From contig OW203726.1 of assembly GCA_934045075.1 (NCBI GenBank), positions 22,259,488-22,323,487 of the forward strand: DNA of 64,000 bases, in the 5' to 3' direction. The DNA is from Yponomeuta sedellus. Its lineage: Eukaryota > Arthropoda > Insecta > Lepidoptera > Yponomeutidae. Numbering within the stretch: the first letter of the stretch is position 1; each line of letters opens with the position of its first letter. Position numbers and translations under genes: made by a program. The notes under the pieces are model-generated. The model was not told the origin of the DNA. It ran no database searches and saw only the letters and a list, made by a program, of their open reading frames with translations. Below are positions 9,985 to 20,593 of this stretch, piece after piece.

Positions 9985-10515
9985 CACTCAGGTTTCTACA
10001 CGATGTTTTTCTTCCACTTAGCAAGTAGTCGATAGCGATATTAAACCTTGTATGTCCCCCCCCACTGCTGGGGCACGAGTCTCTTCCTGCATCGCAAGGA
10101 CGGAGGCCAAGTCCGGCTAGGTGGAGGATTGTAAGACAGTGGCGGGCCTTACTGTCAGAAGTTCTCAGGCCGCCCATAAGGTCTCTGACATGGCTTAACG
10201 ACTGCCATTACACGACAGCCGACACCAACCGCATAGCATGCCTTGCGAAGCACGGAAGCGCTCGGAAAAAATGTCACTAGCTGTAGTCAGTCAGGTCACC
10301 CATCCTGCACCTGACCGCGCCTTTTGTAGCTTCACTCAAGTGATTGATTCGAATTACTCGGTTTAACTAGGCTACGAGCGCTTCAAGTAGTATTGCTACT
10401 ATATCTTCACAAATGTGCATAACATAGAAAACGAACTTATTAGTTCATGCCGGCATTTGAACCCACGACTTCCCGGTTGAGAATCTGGCGCTCTACCGCT
10501 ATGCTACCGAGGCTA
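9985..10515 (-). mobile_element. SINE-B split by a 5S-SINE
   Basis: Left piece 9985-10042 carries the shared central domain (TTTCTACACGATG, CACTTAGCAAGTAGT). The right piece 10385-10515 carries GTAGTATTGCTACTATATC, the B-box complement GGCATTTGAACCC and the head complement CGCTCTACCGCTATGCTACC. AAGTAGT occurs on both sides of the nested 5S-SINE, consistent with a short target duplication. Confidence 0.6.
10044..10384 (-). mobile_element. 5S-SINE type 1 nested in SINE-B
   Basis: Near-complete minus copy with CTTGTATGTCCCCCCCCACT at the 3' end and TAGGCTACGAGCGCTTC at the 5' end. The box C complement CACCCATCCTGCACCTGACC is intact. The 5S-SINE is younger than the SINE-B it interrupts. Confidence 0.9.
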
Positions 10516-11203
10516 ATGATGGAATAAATAAAAGACGGAAACTGAGACTAATTCTAAATCAAATTACTTAATTATGCGATACCTGGGACATTTCGATAGT
10601 CCATTTAAAAACAATTAAAGGCGGAAACAGGATTTGCCTCATAGAATTTAACTCAAAAATGTCGGTACGTGTAAAGATACCTGTTGCAAAGCATTCTTAA
10701 TGCTAGATCGATTACCGGTGGTTATGACGGTGATTTAAAATTGCAGATCTACTTAAATACCTATTGTATACTAAGTAATAGGATGTGGTTTGACCTGTTC
10801 CTCCGTGTCTTTGAAAACTGGCTGTAACTACACCCACTTTGGAGAATCTAAACATAAAATATGTATAATCATATAGATCTATAGATGCCACCTGTGGGTC
10901 AACTACACTAGGACATCGTTGAGTGCCTAGAGGGTACAATACTATGATTCATTTCGTATACTCATCGTTACAATCGGTTCTTTTATTTTCTTGGATACCA
11001 TTTATACAAAAAAGTAGGTATAGATGGTATCCAATGAAATTTCAGTTTCCAATTATTTATGATTACTCACCACTCATATTATGAAACGGAAGATCTGGTT
11101 ACTTCAGATTATACGATGACACACTATCTCTCTTTGTAAACTCTAGTAATACTTTTTATTTATTTCGTAGGTACTAATATATACTACTATATTGTATACA
11201 AGG
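10516..11203. other. No recognisable gene
   Basis: About 690 bp with no coding or repeat call. A short inverted pair around 10995-11030 (GGATACCATTTATAC and GTATAGATGGTATCC) is the only structure noticed. Confidence 0.4.
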
Positions 11204-11570
11204 GAAGCGCTCGTGGCCTAGTCAAACCAAGTGATTGGAATCAATCTCTTGAGTTAAGCGACAACAGGTGCGGTCAGGTGCAAGATGGGTGACCGTCCCG
11301 TGACTACCGCTAGTGGTATTTTTCCGAATGCTTCCGTAGTTTGCAAGGCACGTTAAACCGTTGGTGCCGGCTGTCATGTAATGACAGCCATTAAGCTATG
11401 TCAGAGGCCTTATGGGTGGTTTGATAACTTCTGACGGTAAGGCCCGCAGCTGCCTTACAATCCTCCATCAACCTGAACATAGCCTCCGTGGTGGAGTATG
11501 GCCTAACCATCCTGCGATGCAGGAAGAGACCCGTGCCCCAGCAGTGGGGACATACAAGGGTTGATATCGT
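11204..11570 (+). mobile_element. 5S-SINE type 1, full-length
   Basis: GAAGCGCTCGTGGCCTAGTC head, GAGTTAAGCGACAACAGG and AGATGGGTGACCGTCCCG in the 5S block. It ends with GCAGTGGGGACATACAAGGG and TTGATATCG. Point changes only. Confidence 0.9.
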
Positions 11571-11664
11571 TGATACCGCGATATCACCCGCAGTTTATCG
11601 CGTTTCCCGTGAGAATAAGATATTTTGCCGCAGTAAAGAAAGGAAACTAAAACGTAGCATAATT

Positions 11665-11785
11665 TTTGAACTAAAACTTTCGTAAGCACAACACATTGTA
11701 GACTTTTAGTCCGGATTTACTAACGGGTGTTGTTATATCGGAAATCGGATTTCCACCCGTAAGTAAATCCGGACTAAAAGTCTAC
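11665..11785. repeat. Small element with terminal hairpin and flanking direct repeats
   Basis: A 30-bp inverted repeat (GTAGACTTTTAGTCCGGATT and its complement) encloses a short loop at 11698-11785. The 14-bp AACGTAGCATAATT lies at 11651-11664 and again at 11786-11799, so the inserted unit may be 11665-11785. A related arrangement (AAACTTTCGTAAGC followed by a TCCGGA hairpin) lies near 57640-57760. Confidence 0.5.
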
Positions 11786-11805
11786 AACGTAGCATAATTA
11801 TTGTG

Positions 11806-12518
11806 TTAATCCAGGGTGTCAGCTAACTCCATGCCAAATATGAATAAAATCGTTCCAGCCGTTTAGACGTGAAGACGTAACAAACATAAACACCCACAAA
11901 CTTTCGCCTGTACAATATTGGTGTGAACTATTGGTACGTACAAAATATTCTCTCTGTATAATATGTTCTTGTTTTTGTGAGCAATAAATATTTTTGTCTT
12001 ATTTTAAAAAACGTCTCACAATGTTCTTTTATTATTATTATTATTATTAAATTCTTTGTTGTACCTGTAAATATTATACAACTGGCGGGTTTAATACTAA
12101 ATAGTATTTTATTCTAGCCAACCAACAGGTTCCTTTCACCATTATTGTTTTTTGTCACATGTATTTCGTGTATCGTGCTTGTTCACCACTTGTTCATTTG
12201 TACTTGTTTAGTTTGTTTCCGTGGCAATTAAAATAAATGTCTTCTTTCCTTAAAAATAAACAATGAGTTGCAGTTTGATGAAACATTGCCCTGGTCGCCA
12301 AGTTGTGCCTACAGTGCATACAAAATATATTAGGCTTATGTTTTAACACACAATGTATGCTAAAACATATATACTTAATATATTTAAATCGAACATTAAA
12401 ATATTGTATTGAATTAAAGTAAATTGAGTATTGAAATATGCTTTTACGCGGCTGTAAACAAAACACATAGAATTCAATGTTTCCGTTTTAAAGTTACCGA
12501 TACATACGTTGTCACGCA
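11806..12518. other. Repeat tail and unassigned AT-rich sequence
   Basis: 11806-11930 resembles the minus-strand end of a common dispersed repeat (GTTCCAGCCGTTTAGACGTG, CACAAACTTTCGCC). The remainder contains an ATT microsatellite near 12035 and no supported gene. Confidence 0.4.
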
Positions 12519-14430
12519 GTAGTTAGAAGATTATTTGTAGTTAGAAGAAAAGTGAGTAGTTAGAAGTTAGAAGATTATTTATTTGTAGTTAGAAGAGAAG
12601 TGAGTAGTTAGAAATTAGAAGATTATTTGTAGTTAGTTAAAAGAGAAGTGAGTAGTTAGAAGTCAGAAGATTATTTGTAGTTAGAAGAGAAATAAGTAGT
12701 TAGAAGATTATTTGTAGTTAGTTAGAAGAGAAGTGAGTAGTTAGAAGTTAGAAGATTAAACTTTTTTTTAATTTACTTTTTTTATCAAAAAGAAGTGAGT
12801 AGTTAGAAGTCAGAAGATTATTTGTAGTTAGTTAGAAGAGAAGTAAGTAGTTAGAAGATTATTTGTAGTTGGTTAGAAGAGAAGTGAGTAGTTAGAAGAT
12901 TATAAGTAGTTATAAGATTATTTGTAGTTAGTTAGAAGAGAAGTGAGTAGTTAGAAGTTAAAAGATTATTTGTAGTTAGAAGAGAAGTGAGTAGTTAGAA
13001 GTTAGGAGATTATTTCTAGTTATTTAGAAGAGAAGTGAGGAGTTACAAGTTAGAAGATTATTTATAGTTAGAAAAGAAGTGAGAAGTTAGAAGTTAGGAG
13101 ATTATTTGTAGTTAGAAGAGAAGTGAGTAGTTAGAAGTTAGAAGATTATTTATAGTTAGAAAAGAAGTGAGAAGTTAGAAGTTAGAAGATTATTTGTAGT
13201 TAGAAGAGAAGTGAGTAGTTAGAAGTTAGAAGATTATTTATAGTTAGAAAAGAAGTGAGAAGTTAGAAGTTAGGAGATTATTTGTAGTAAGAAGAGAAGT
13301 GAGTAGTTAGAAGTCAGAAGATTATTAGTAGTTAGTTAGAAGAGAAGTGAGTAGTTAGAAGTTAGAAGATTATTTGTAGTTAGAAGAGAAGTGAGTAGTT
13401 AGAAGATTATTTTTAGTTAGAAGAGAAGTGAGTAGTTAGAAGTTAGAAGATTATTTGTAGTTAGTTAAAAAGAGAAGTGAGAAGTTAGAAGTTAAAAGAT
13501 TATTTGTAGTTAGTTAGAAAAGAAGTGAGTAGTTAGAAGTTAGGAGATTATTTGTAGTTAGTTAGAAGAGAAGTGAGTAGTTAGAAGTTAGAAGATTATT
13601 CGTAGTTAGTTAAAAAGAGAAGTGAGAAGTTAGAAGTTAAAAGATTATTTGTAGTTAGTTAGAAAAGAAGTGAGTAGTTAGAAGTTAGGAGATTATTTGT
13701 AGTTAGTTAGAAGAGAAGTGAGTAGTTAGAAGTTAGAAGATTATTTATAGTTAGAAAAGAAGTGAGAAGTTAGAAGTTAGAAGATTATTTGTAGTTAGAA
13801 GAGAAGTGAGTAGTTAGAAGTTAGAAGATTATTTATAGTTAGAAAAGAAGTGAGAAGTTAGAAGTTAGGAGATTATTTGTAGTTAGAAAAGAAGTGAGTA
13901 GTTAGAAGTCAGAAGATTATTTGTAGTTAGTTAGAAGAGAAGTGAGTAGTTAGAAGTTAGAAGATTATTTGTAGTTAGAAGAGAAGTGAGTAGTTAGAAG
14001 TTAGAAGATTATTTGTAGTTAGTTAGAAGAGAAGTGAGTAGTTAGAAGTTAGAAGATTATTTGTAGTTAGAAAAGAAGTGAGAAGTTAGAAGTTAGGAGA
14101 TTATTTGTAGTTAGTTAGAAGAGAAGTGAGTAGTTAGAAGTTAGAAGATTATTTATAGTTAGAAAAGAAGTGAGAAGTTATAAGTTAGAAGATTATTTGT
14201 AGTTAGAAGAGAAGTGAGTAGTTAGAAGTTAGAAGATTATTTATAGTTAGAAAAGAAGTGAGAAGTTAGAAGTTAGGAGATTATTTGTAGTTAGTTAGAA
14301 GAGAAGTGAGTAGTTAGAAGTCAGAAGATTATTTGTAGTTAGTTAGAAGAGAAGCGAGTAGTTAGAAGCTAGAAGATTATTTGTAGTTAGTTAGAAGAGA
14401 AGTGAGTAGTTAGAAGTTAGAAGAGAAGTG
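12519..14430 (+). repeat. 48-bp minisatellite array, 1.9 kb
   Basis: About 40 units of roughly 44-50 bp built on GTAGTTAGAAGAGAAGTGAG, TAGTTAGAAGTTAGAAG and ATTATTT. Two main variants (AGAAGAGAAGTGAGTAG and AGAAAAGAAGTGAGAAG) often alternate, giving roughly 100-bp dimers. A trimer of about 145 bp repeats once around 13461 and 13606. A T-rich interruption lies at 12760-12790. The strand is purine-rich, and the array is closed in all frames. Confidence 0.97.
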
Positions 14431-14642
14431 TGATTTCCCCACTCAGTCTCATAGTTGGGCCATTGTGCATAGTAAAACTGAGCTGTTCTAACACCTCGGC
14501 AACTTGGGTTGGTTATCACAAACAGCGCTGGTTTTCAGCCACTGACTTCTCCCTAAGGTGTCGTACGGGAGTAACGCTAAGATGACTATATGAATTAACT
14601 AACTGATAAGACTAACTAACTAACTGCTAAGACTAAGAATTA

Positions 14643-14690
14643 AGCCCACACTCTCTGAGAGAAGGCCTGTGCCTTGCAGTGGGCTACATA
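14643..14690 (+). mobile_element. SINE-B tail fragment
   Basis: CTCTCTGAGAGAAGGCCTGT followed by GCCTTGCAGTGGGCTACA is the conserved 3' end of SINE-B without its head. Confidence 0.5.
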
Positions 14691-14829
14691 AAAAAGGGGA
14701 AAGTATAACATTATACCTATGTTGAAATAGAAACACCATCTTTGATAGTTATTACAAGGCCAGCACCAACACGTATTATAATTTTCTTCAACGATCGATT
14801 ATGTTTTTACCTTCAACTCCGTTACGTGA

Positions 14830-14912
14830 CTACTTTTAGAGAGCGGTAGAACGCCAGTTTCTAAATCAGGAGGTCGTAGGTTCGAATCCGAGCATATAGG
14901 AACCAATGACAA
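14830..14912 (+). mobile_element. SINE-B head fragment
   Basis: AGAGCGGTAGAACGCCAGTT, then GGAGGTCGTAGGTTCGAATC and GGAACCAATGACAAAG. This is the tRNA-like head with B-box; the central domain is missing. Confidence 0.5.
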
Positions 14913-14958
14913 AGACAAAGACGTCTGGTATTAAAATAATGTTAACGAGGTCGATAAT

Positions 14959-15362
14959 TATATTCTTTTTAATGCATTTACCCTTGCTACGGACAATTTT
15001 AAAAACCTATTGGTTCGAGTCCCGGCATGGGTGGAATTTTTAGCCTCTAAATAGGTTTTTAAATTATCTTTAGCACGGGTTAGTGCACAAAAAAGAATAT
15101 ATTCATGTGGGTACAGCGATATCTTTCCGATATAAAATCTAACTGCAAAGTAAGGTACTCGGGGCTGCAAGTGATGCAATGACTTCAGCCAGATGTCGCT
15201 GCCTGTACGTAATACAGAGAGTATTGTAAAGAGGTTCGAAACTTCACTGGTGTCGGTAAGTCACCCATTAGCTCAGTTGGGAGAGCGCTGGTACAGTTAG
15301 CCAGAGGTCGCGGATTCGGGTCCCGGCATGGGTGGATTTTTAGCCTCCAAATAAGTTTTTTA
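14959..15362 (+). mobile_element. tRU insertion with inverted junction
   Basis: Positions 14959-15010 are a minus-strand unit tail (TTCTTTTTAATGCATTTACC to AAAAACCTAT). At about 15011 the orientation flips and the plus strand reads B-box GGTTCGAGTCCC, tail, unit start (TTCATGTGGGTACAG) and a second tRNA-like module (CCCATTAGCTCAGTTGGGAG). The plus part therefore crosses a unit-to-unit junction. A conserved target duplication could not be identified. Confidence 0.85.
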
Positions 15363-15654
15363 AACCCATTTTTAAATAATATATGTAGAGTTTCTTTGTT
15401 ACTTTCTTCTCTACATCTTCTTCTTCTTCAGGCTATATTATGTCTTCTCTACATAATCTATACAAAATAATTGTGAAACTAACAGCTTTGACGTTCATGA
15501 AATAAACATTTTATTATATAGTGAATAATTTTTTATTGATTTGACTTTGACTGTGTTTCCTACAAAAGTACATTTGTAAGATTATAGTAGCGATACCATT
15601 TACTAGCGTGAAGGAAAACATCGTGAGGAAACCCAAGTATATGTGGTGTTAAAA

Positions 15655-15735
15655 TACATACTTACACACATAACCTCACGCTTGTAACCCAGAGGGGTAG
15701 GCAGAGACCAGGGACTGCCACTTGCCACGATCCTA
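15655..15735 (-). mobile_element. RTE-T LINE 3' terminal fragment
   Basis: ACACATAACCTCACGCTTG and GGGACTGCCACTTGCCACGA mark the last 75 bp of the LINE. The upstream flank (15600-15650) holds a SINE-B/D central domain piece, GAAGGAAAACATCGTGAGG. Confidence 0.6.
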
Positions 15736-15989
15736 CCTCAGTATTTACTGCGTATAATCAATCAATCAGATCATTTATTTTGTTTAACATAGGTGACATA
15801 CATGTAGGTGTTAAAATCTATTTAGGTTTCTCTATGTTAGACCCATTGGGTGTACAAAAAATTATACTGAGCTTCTAACATGCACACATGCATAGGCGTT
15901 ACAAATTGGCAAAGATGTCATAATTGCATTAATCTACTCGTAAATATAATTGTGGGCCATTGTACGTAGGTTTGAGACATCCACACTCA

Positions 15990-16124
15990 CCCCCCGTTTC
16001 TCGTACACTAACAATCTGTTAATCTACTTTTAACAGCTGTCAAATGTTTTTTCTGTATGCACTTTGGCCAATTGACAGCTGTTAACAGTAGATTAACGGC
16101 TTGTTAGTGTGCCAGAAACCGGGG
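15990..16124. mobile_element. 135-bp MITE, copy 1
   Basis: The ends CCCCCGTTTCTCGTACACTA and the complement CCCCGGTTTCTGGCACACTA form long inverted repeats that continue through GTTAATCTAC.TTAACAGCTG. CTCA flanks it at 15986-15989 and 16125-16128. A close second copy lies at 63161-63294. Superfamily not certain; a 3-5 bp duplication would fit PIF/Harbinger-like or piggyBac-like elements. Confidence 0.85.
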
Positions 16125-16139
16125 CTCAGCATCATAGTT

Positions 16140-16505
16140 GGGACCAGCTTTTACCCGCCACTCCGTCCGCGTGGACTTTTTTGCAACCCCGTTCACTCCC
16201 TTAAGGGTTATTTAGAAAAACGGCGAACATGTGTTCAGTCAATTGTATTAAAAAGTGTTTATTTTAAGTTTCAAGAAAATTAGACAACATTATTTATACC
16301 TCCAATACATATTTTGGCAACCCTTTTCGCCCCCTTTGGGGTTGAATTTTAAAGAATCCGGTCTTATTCTTTGCCTACATTATATATAGACCCCCTGTGC
16401 AAAATTTCAGCTTCCTAAGTCCAACGGCTTGGGCTGGGCGTTGATGAGTGAGTCAGTCAGTCAGTCAGTCAGTCAGTCAGGACTTTGAATTTTATTTTTA
16501 TAGAT
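16140..16505 (+). repeat. Dispersed repeat ending in TCAG tail, copy 1
   Basis: AGCTTTTACCCGCCACTCCG start, TTTTGGCAACCCTTTTCGCC middle, TCAGCTTCCTAAGTCCAACG near the end, then about seven TCAG repeats. A second copy at 42850-43203 has the same order with two TCAG repeats. The short tandem tail suggests retroposition by a LINE with a microsatellite-type 3' end. No coding sequence. Confidence 0.7.
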
Positions 16506-16724
16506 TATGAGGCTAAGTGCTGAAGTCTCAGGTCTAACTTCTAACTACGGCGTAAAAAACTTACGTATTGGTAATTTTAAAACGAAAATATTGAATTCAA
16601 TGTGTTTTGTTTATAGCCGCTTACAAGGCACATAAAACATAAAGCTTACATTTCTATTGACTCTAATCATCGACCGTAACTAATAGTCGCGTAAGGTGTT
16701 TGGTAAGAACGCAATTTATAGCAA

Positions 16725-16965
16725 TAGACACGGTAGCTTATAACTTTGCTAGCCGTGTCATGTCGTGGCTTCAAATCCCGGCATGTACCAATGACATTGT
16801 TCTCGAAGTTATATACATTTGTGAAGTTTTAGTAATAATACCACTCGCTAACTGTGACGGAAAACATCGCGAGGAAACCCTAGTGTCTGAAGTTAACGGA
16901 CCTCATCGCTTGCTACGTACAGTGGCCCAACTATGAGGCTAAGAGCGAAAATCTCAAGTCTAAGG
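16725..16965 (+). mobile_element. SINE-B, degenerate
   Basis: B-box-like GGCTTCAAATCCCGGCATG, then ACCAATGACATTGTTCTCG and the shared central domain GTGACGGAAAACATCGCGAG GAAACCC (split here for length). The head is eroded and the tail end is replaced by GTGGCCCAACTATGAGGC. Confidence 0.55.
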
Positions 16966-17230
16966 GCCGCTTTAAAGCACAAAAAATTACAGACATAATT
17001 GTCACGAATGTGATCTCTAAATTCTAAATTCCTCTACATCTAGGTATTGTAGAAAAATATTTTGGAGTTATTTTATTTTATTATAATAGGAAAACTTACA
17101 GCTATGAACAAAAGACATTGCGATTGAAATAATGACTGAAAGCCAATTACAAGTTTTCACTTATAGAAATGTTTTAGAAAGTGACAATTTTTGCCCACTA
17201 CAAAACAATACAAATACTCACACACACTAC

Positions 17231-17358
17231 ATAATGGCACGGATAGCCAGAGGTCGCGGGTTCGAATCCCGGCATGGGTGGAATTTTTAGCCTTTAAATA
17301 GGTTTTTTAAAAAATTGTCCTTAGCACGGGTTAGTGCATTAAAAATAAAAATAGTATA
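17231..17358 (+). mobile_element. tRU, 5'-truncated, with 9-bp target duplication
   Basis: Starts inside the tRNA-like module (GGCACGGATAGCCAGAGG) and runs to the tail GTGCATTAAAAATAAAAATA. ACACACTAC flanks it at 17222-17230 and 17359-17367. This single-orientation copy fixes the family's true 3' end and shows TPRT-like insertion. Confidence 0.85.
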
Positions 17359-17444
17359 ACACACTACGTATTTATGGTATCGATCAATCAATCGATCCCC
17401 GATAGAATGCATTCCAATAAGCAATACATTCCATCAGGTATTGA

Positions 17445-17642
17445 TTACAAGGAATTGCAGAAGTCCAAGGTAACAAATCTGCGTACGCTGCTTATAGTAT
17501 CGCAAAACAAATCGATGCTGTTATTTCTAACACAAAGTTCATTAAACGACCGAGCAGCCCTCAAAAGAAATGAATTTTGACGGTAATTAGTTGGTGCCCA
17601 AAAGGTATGAATCTGCTGGAAGTTGCCGACTCCGAGAAACAT
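17445..17642 (-). mobile_element. LINE ORF2 C-terminal fragment
   Basis: The minus strand reads APTNYRQNSFLLRAARSFNE and SIDLFCDTISSVRR. This arrangement (N-S-F-x-x-R-x-x-R-x-x-N-E, then D-x-F) is common at the C-terminus of Jockey- and CR1-related reverse transcriptases. Only about 65 residues survive. Clade uncertain. Confidence 0.4.
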
Positions 17643-17667
17643 ACGAGATAGTACGATACGATAAACA

Positions 17668-17740
17668 TACCAACCCAGACTTGGCCCCCGTGGTGGAGTA
17701 TGGAGTATGGAGACCCGTGCCAGATAACAAGGGTTGATAG
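17668..17740 (+). mobile_element. 5S-SINE 3' fragment
   Basis: ACCAACCCAGACTTGGCCCC then GTGGTGGAGTATGGAGTATG and a closing AACAAGGGTTGATA. Internally deleted and short. Confidence 0.6.
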
Positions 17741-18134
17741 CGAAAAAAGCACGACAGTAAAATTGTGTATTTTGACTTAAATTCTAGAAACGGTAATGAA
17801 ACGGTACCTCACATCTAGATGTTATTGGGCCAGTCATTATCTGAGCGTTAATTTTCCTAGTATAGCAAGTGATAATGAAACTATACATTTCAAGTTAAAA
17901 TTTCGGTTTCTTGGTGCAACGATCCCCTAGGTACTCTTGAGCTGGACATCATCAGACTTCCAAACGTGATTTGTGATAGTCAAACTAAATACTTTAGTGC
18001 AAACGGCATATTTCTATCTAAAGAAGAAGCTTAGAACCTCTCAAGAACGACATTAGAGCTGAATTTCCTCGAAACAGTGTCCACCAAACAGTTTTATTAA
18101 AACATATGCCTTTTACTCGTTTAATCAAGTCAAT

Positions 18135-18260
18135 TTATTTCAACGTACATTCAGTTTGCTGAATGTCAATGTACAATGTAATATGTAAGCCGCTGCCTTC
18201 GGGCCGTATTGTAATGGAGAAAAAGGCAGCGAAATTAAAAACTCCACTCTGACCATTTTT
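18135..18260 (-). repeat. Dispersed repeat related to 26690-26775
   Basis: On the minus strand, GTCAGAGTGGAGTTTTTAAT, CGCTGCCTTTTTCTCCATTA and TGACATTCAGCAAACTGAAT. The same order, diverged, occurs at 26690-26775 on the plus strand. Recognised as a lepidopteran interspersed repeat by memory only. Confidence 0.4.
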
Positions 18261-18282
18261 TCTCAAGTCATAAACCAAATAC

Positions 18283-18800
18283 ATCAGTTGCACTAGGAGT
18301 GGGTCGTTGTCCGATTTTTCGACGACGAAACGCAACCGTTTTTTCTGGAACGAAAACAGGTCCTCGAAACGGTCCTCGTTCGCAACTGGTTTCATTGTAT
18401 GCGAACGAGCAAGGCGCAGAGGCCGGTCAAACGAGTGCGAACGAGACGAAATCACGAAACATCGGAAAAAATTAGTTGTTTTACACGATATTCGACTGTT
18501 TACTCATAGACATAAAGATTACTTTATTGTATCACAGACCAAAACGAACGGAACGAGCAAGGAGCCGACGACGACGTCGCAATGATCTCATTACGTTCTA
18601 GGCTCTATTATTATAGCACTAAACGACATATCCGCGTCAAACAATCTAAGGACTGGTCTCGCGACGAACAAACGCTGGCACTGCTTTAAAGTCGCTGGCA
18701 CTGCTTTAGAATGAAACGTAAAACGGTCCTATCGTCGCGGAACACAAAACGGTCTTATAAAACGGTTCGTCTTTGCAACGATCATGCCTAAGTTGCACAC
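18283..18800. mobile_element. Possible non-autonomous DNA element
   Basis: The left end GTTGCACTAGGAGTGGGTCG and the complement of the right end GTTGCACTTAGGCATGATCG are similar inverted sequences. Both arms are rich in ACCGTTTT and CGTCGCGAA-like words. The interior is unusually CG-rich for the region and has no recognised protein. No target duplication was found. Confidence 0.35.
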
Positions 18801-19129
18801 CTAATAAGATTTCATGATTGCCATTAACAACCCTAAATTCCAATGCATTAGTCAAATGTCTCACAATGGTATGGGAAAATATAAGGTCTGTGGCCAGACA
18901 CACGAACAGCACTCGTTCGCAAGCATAACGCAGTGGTAGGCCATCTAATAGATGAGCCTCATTTGGCCTCATTTGCTGCTGATCAATGAAAGTTCCGTTC
19001 ATCATCTCTGAAAGTCTTTATCAGATCTTCACCAAACTGCAATGGGACGAATGTGACGCTATATCTATTCCAACAAAAAAGAAAACAAAATCGCTTTAGA
19101 TTTTATGAAGTTATGCGAGATTAAAGCAA

Positions 19130-19195
19130 AAAAAAGTAGTATACGTGTCGAATTGGTAACCTTTTTCGTTTTGGAAGTCGGTTAAAAATGTAACT
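19130..19195 (-). repeat. Dispersed repeat end, paired with 61838-61895
   Basis: The minus strand reads TTAACCGACTTCCAAAACGA, then GGTTACCAATTCGACACGTA. The counterpart at 61838-61895 reads TTTTAACCGACTAAAAAAGG and GTTCTCAATTTGACGCG. A widespread lepidopteran repeat end (recalled). Confidence 0.45.
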
Positions 19196-19282
19196 TCATT
19201 GTCGTATCGCATATTCATGATGCACCGAAGTGACTGCCATGACATCTGAAGTCAGTAATGAAAAGCATCAATAATGATTTAA

Positions 19283-19655
19283 AGTTGGCCTTTGCATCTA
19301 AGTACAAAGATGATTTATATAGCGTCCAGTGGCATCTTCACTCACACTAGATTGGTGAAGGGACCACTCGGATGCTGACTTGCCAGGGACATTGATTTTT
19401 AGCAGGCGTAGGCTTTCCCAGCACCTATACCATCCTGACAGCTTAGTTTGCCTGGCCCACGGGAAAGACTAGTCAATACGGAGCCAACTAACTGTGAGTT
19501 TCCTCACGGTACTTTCCTTACATTATTGCTACCACAAATTCGCAAATGTACGTGACCTTGAAATTAAAGAAAGCAATTGGCACGTGCCCGCAATGGGGAT
19601 CGAACCTGGGTCTCTCGCTTCCGTGTCCATCGTTCTACCCACTAGGCTACCGATG
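19283..19655 (-). mobile_element. SINE-D, near full-length
   Basis: The head complement CCCACTAGGCTACCGATGA is at the right end, with B-box complement GGGATCGAACCTGGG. The central domain follows, then the long 3' section with TATACCATCCTGACAGC and ATAGCGTCCAGTGGCATC. It abuts a same-strand 5S-SINE six bases away. Confidence 0.8.
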
Positions 19656-19660
19656 AATCG

Positions 19661-19982
19661 AATCAACCCTTGTATGTCCCCACTGCTGGGGCACGGGTCT
19701 CTTCCTGCATCGCAGGAAGGTTCGGCTATACTCCACCACGGGGGCCAAGTCCGGATTGGTGGAGGAATGTATGACAGTGGCGGGCCTTACTGTCCGAAGT
19801 TATCAAGCCCTGTCTTTACATGACAGTCTTTACCAACAGCCCGTAAGCACGGAATCGCTCGGATAAATGCCACTAGTGGTAGTCGCGGGACGGTCACCCA
19901 TCCGGCACCAGACCGCGCCTGTTTTTCTTAACTCAAGTGATTGATTCCAGTCACTCGGTTAGACTAAGCCACGAGCGCTTCC
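19661..19982 (-). mobile_element. 5S-SINE type 1 with internal deletion
   Basis: 3' end ATCAACCCTTGTATGTCCCC, 5' end AAGCCACGAGCGCTT, box C complement GGTCACCCATCCGGCACC. The middle lacks about 40 bp of the usual body between AAGCCC and TGTCTTTACATG. Confidence 0.85.
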
Positions 19983-20443
19983 ACCAATGAATTAATATTG
20001 ACATGAAAACATGGGGCACAAAACGTATTTGTACGTATCTTCAAATAAAACCTATTAACTGGAAAGTGGGTACAATATTGTTGGCTCTTCGGGCGTTTTT
20101 TTATAAACCGGTTTGTCTTTTGTGTGCTTCACTCTTTGTTTGATTATTTATTCACTAGCTATGTACAGTCACGTGGAAAAGCTTCGTACGAACAACGTGA
20201 AGTAGTTGAGAACATGATATATGTACTGGCTGTGCTCTGTGGTATTACCCGCGGTTTATTTATGAATTGTTTATTAAGAGTAAAATATATTTTTCATGCC
20301 ACCATCTCGGAAAGAGTATTTTTAATCTTCAATATCTGTGTGGAAAAGCCGTTTTTATTCTCTAGAGGATAAAGTAAATTGTATTAAGAACATCGTGTGC
20401 ACTAAGTTTGTAAATTAAAAAAGTGTACTAGTTTGTTATTTAG
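19983..20443. other. No recognisable feature
   Basis: About 460 bp with an open frame of 82 codons on the plus strand that has no recognisable protein. The phrase GTGGTATTACCCGCGGTTTA resembles a common repeat. Confidence 0.35.
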
Positions 20444-20558
20444 GAAGCGCTTGTGGCCTAGGCGAACCGAGTGATTGGAATCAATCACTTGGTTAAGCAA
20501 CAACAGGCGCGGTCAGGTACAGGATGGTTGAGCGTCCCGTGACTATTGGTTAGGGGCA
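20444..20558 (+). mobile_element. 5S-SINE, 3'-truncated
   Basis: GAAGCGCTTGTGGCCTAGGC head and 5S block (GCGCGGTCAGGTACAGGATG) are present. Sequence then departs after GTGACTATTGG. A rare copy retaining the head but not the tail. Confidence 0.75.
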
Positions 20559-20570
20559 CGTTCATTTTTA

Positions 20571-20593
20571 AAAACCTATTTAGAGGCCAAAAA
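20571..20593 (-). mobile_element. tRU micro-fragment
   Basis: TTTAAAAACCTATTTAGAGG only. The near-repeat ACGTTCATTTT / ACGTACATTTT on either side may be an eroded target duplication. Confidence 0.45.

Noticed and set aside
10712..10939. Minus-strand exon with acceptor TTTATGTTTAG
   Set aside because: In the phase needed to follow the 69-nt exon it hits a stop after six codons, and its donor is weak.
12519..14430. CRISPR array
   Set aside because: Units are contiguous, variable and without unique spacers, and the genome is eukaryotic.
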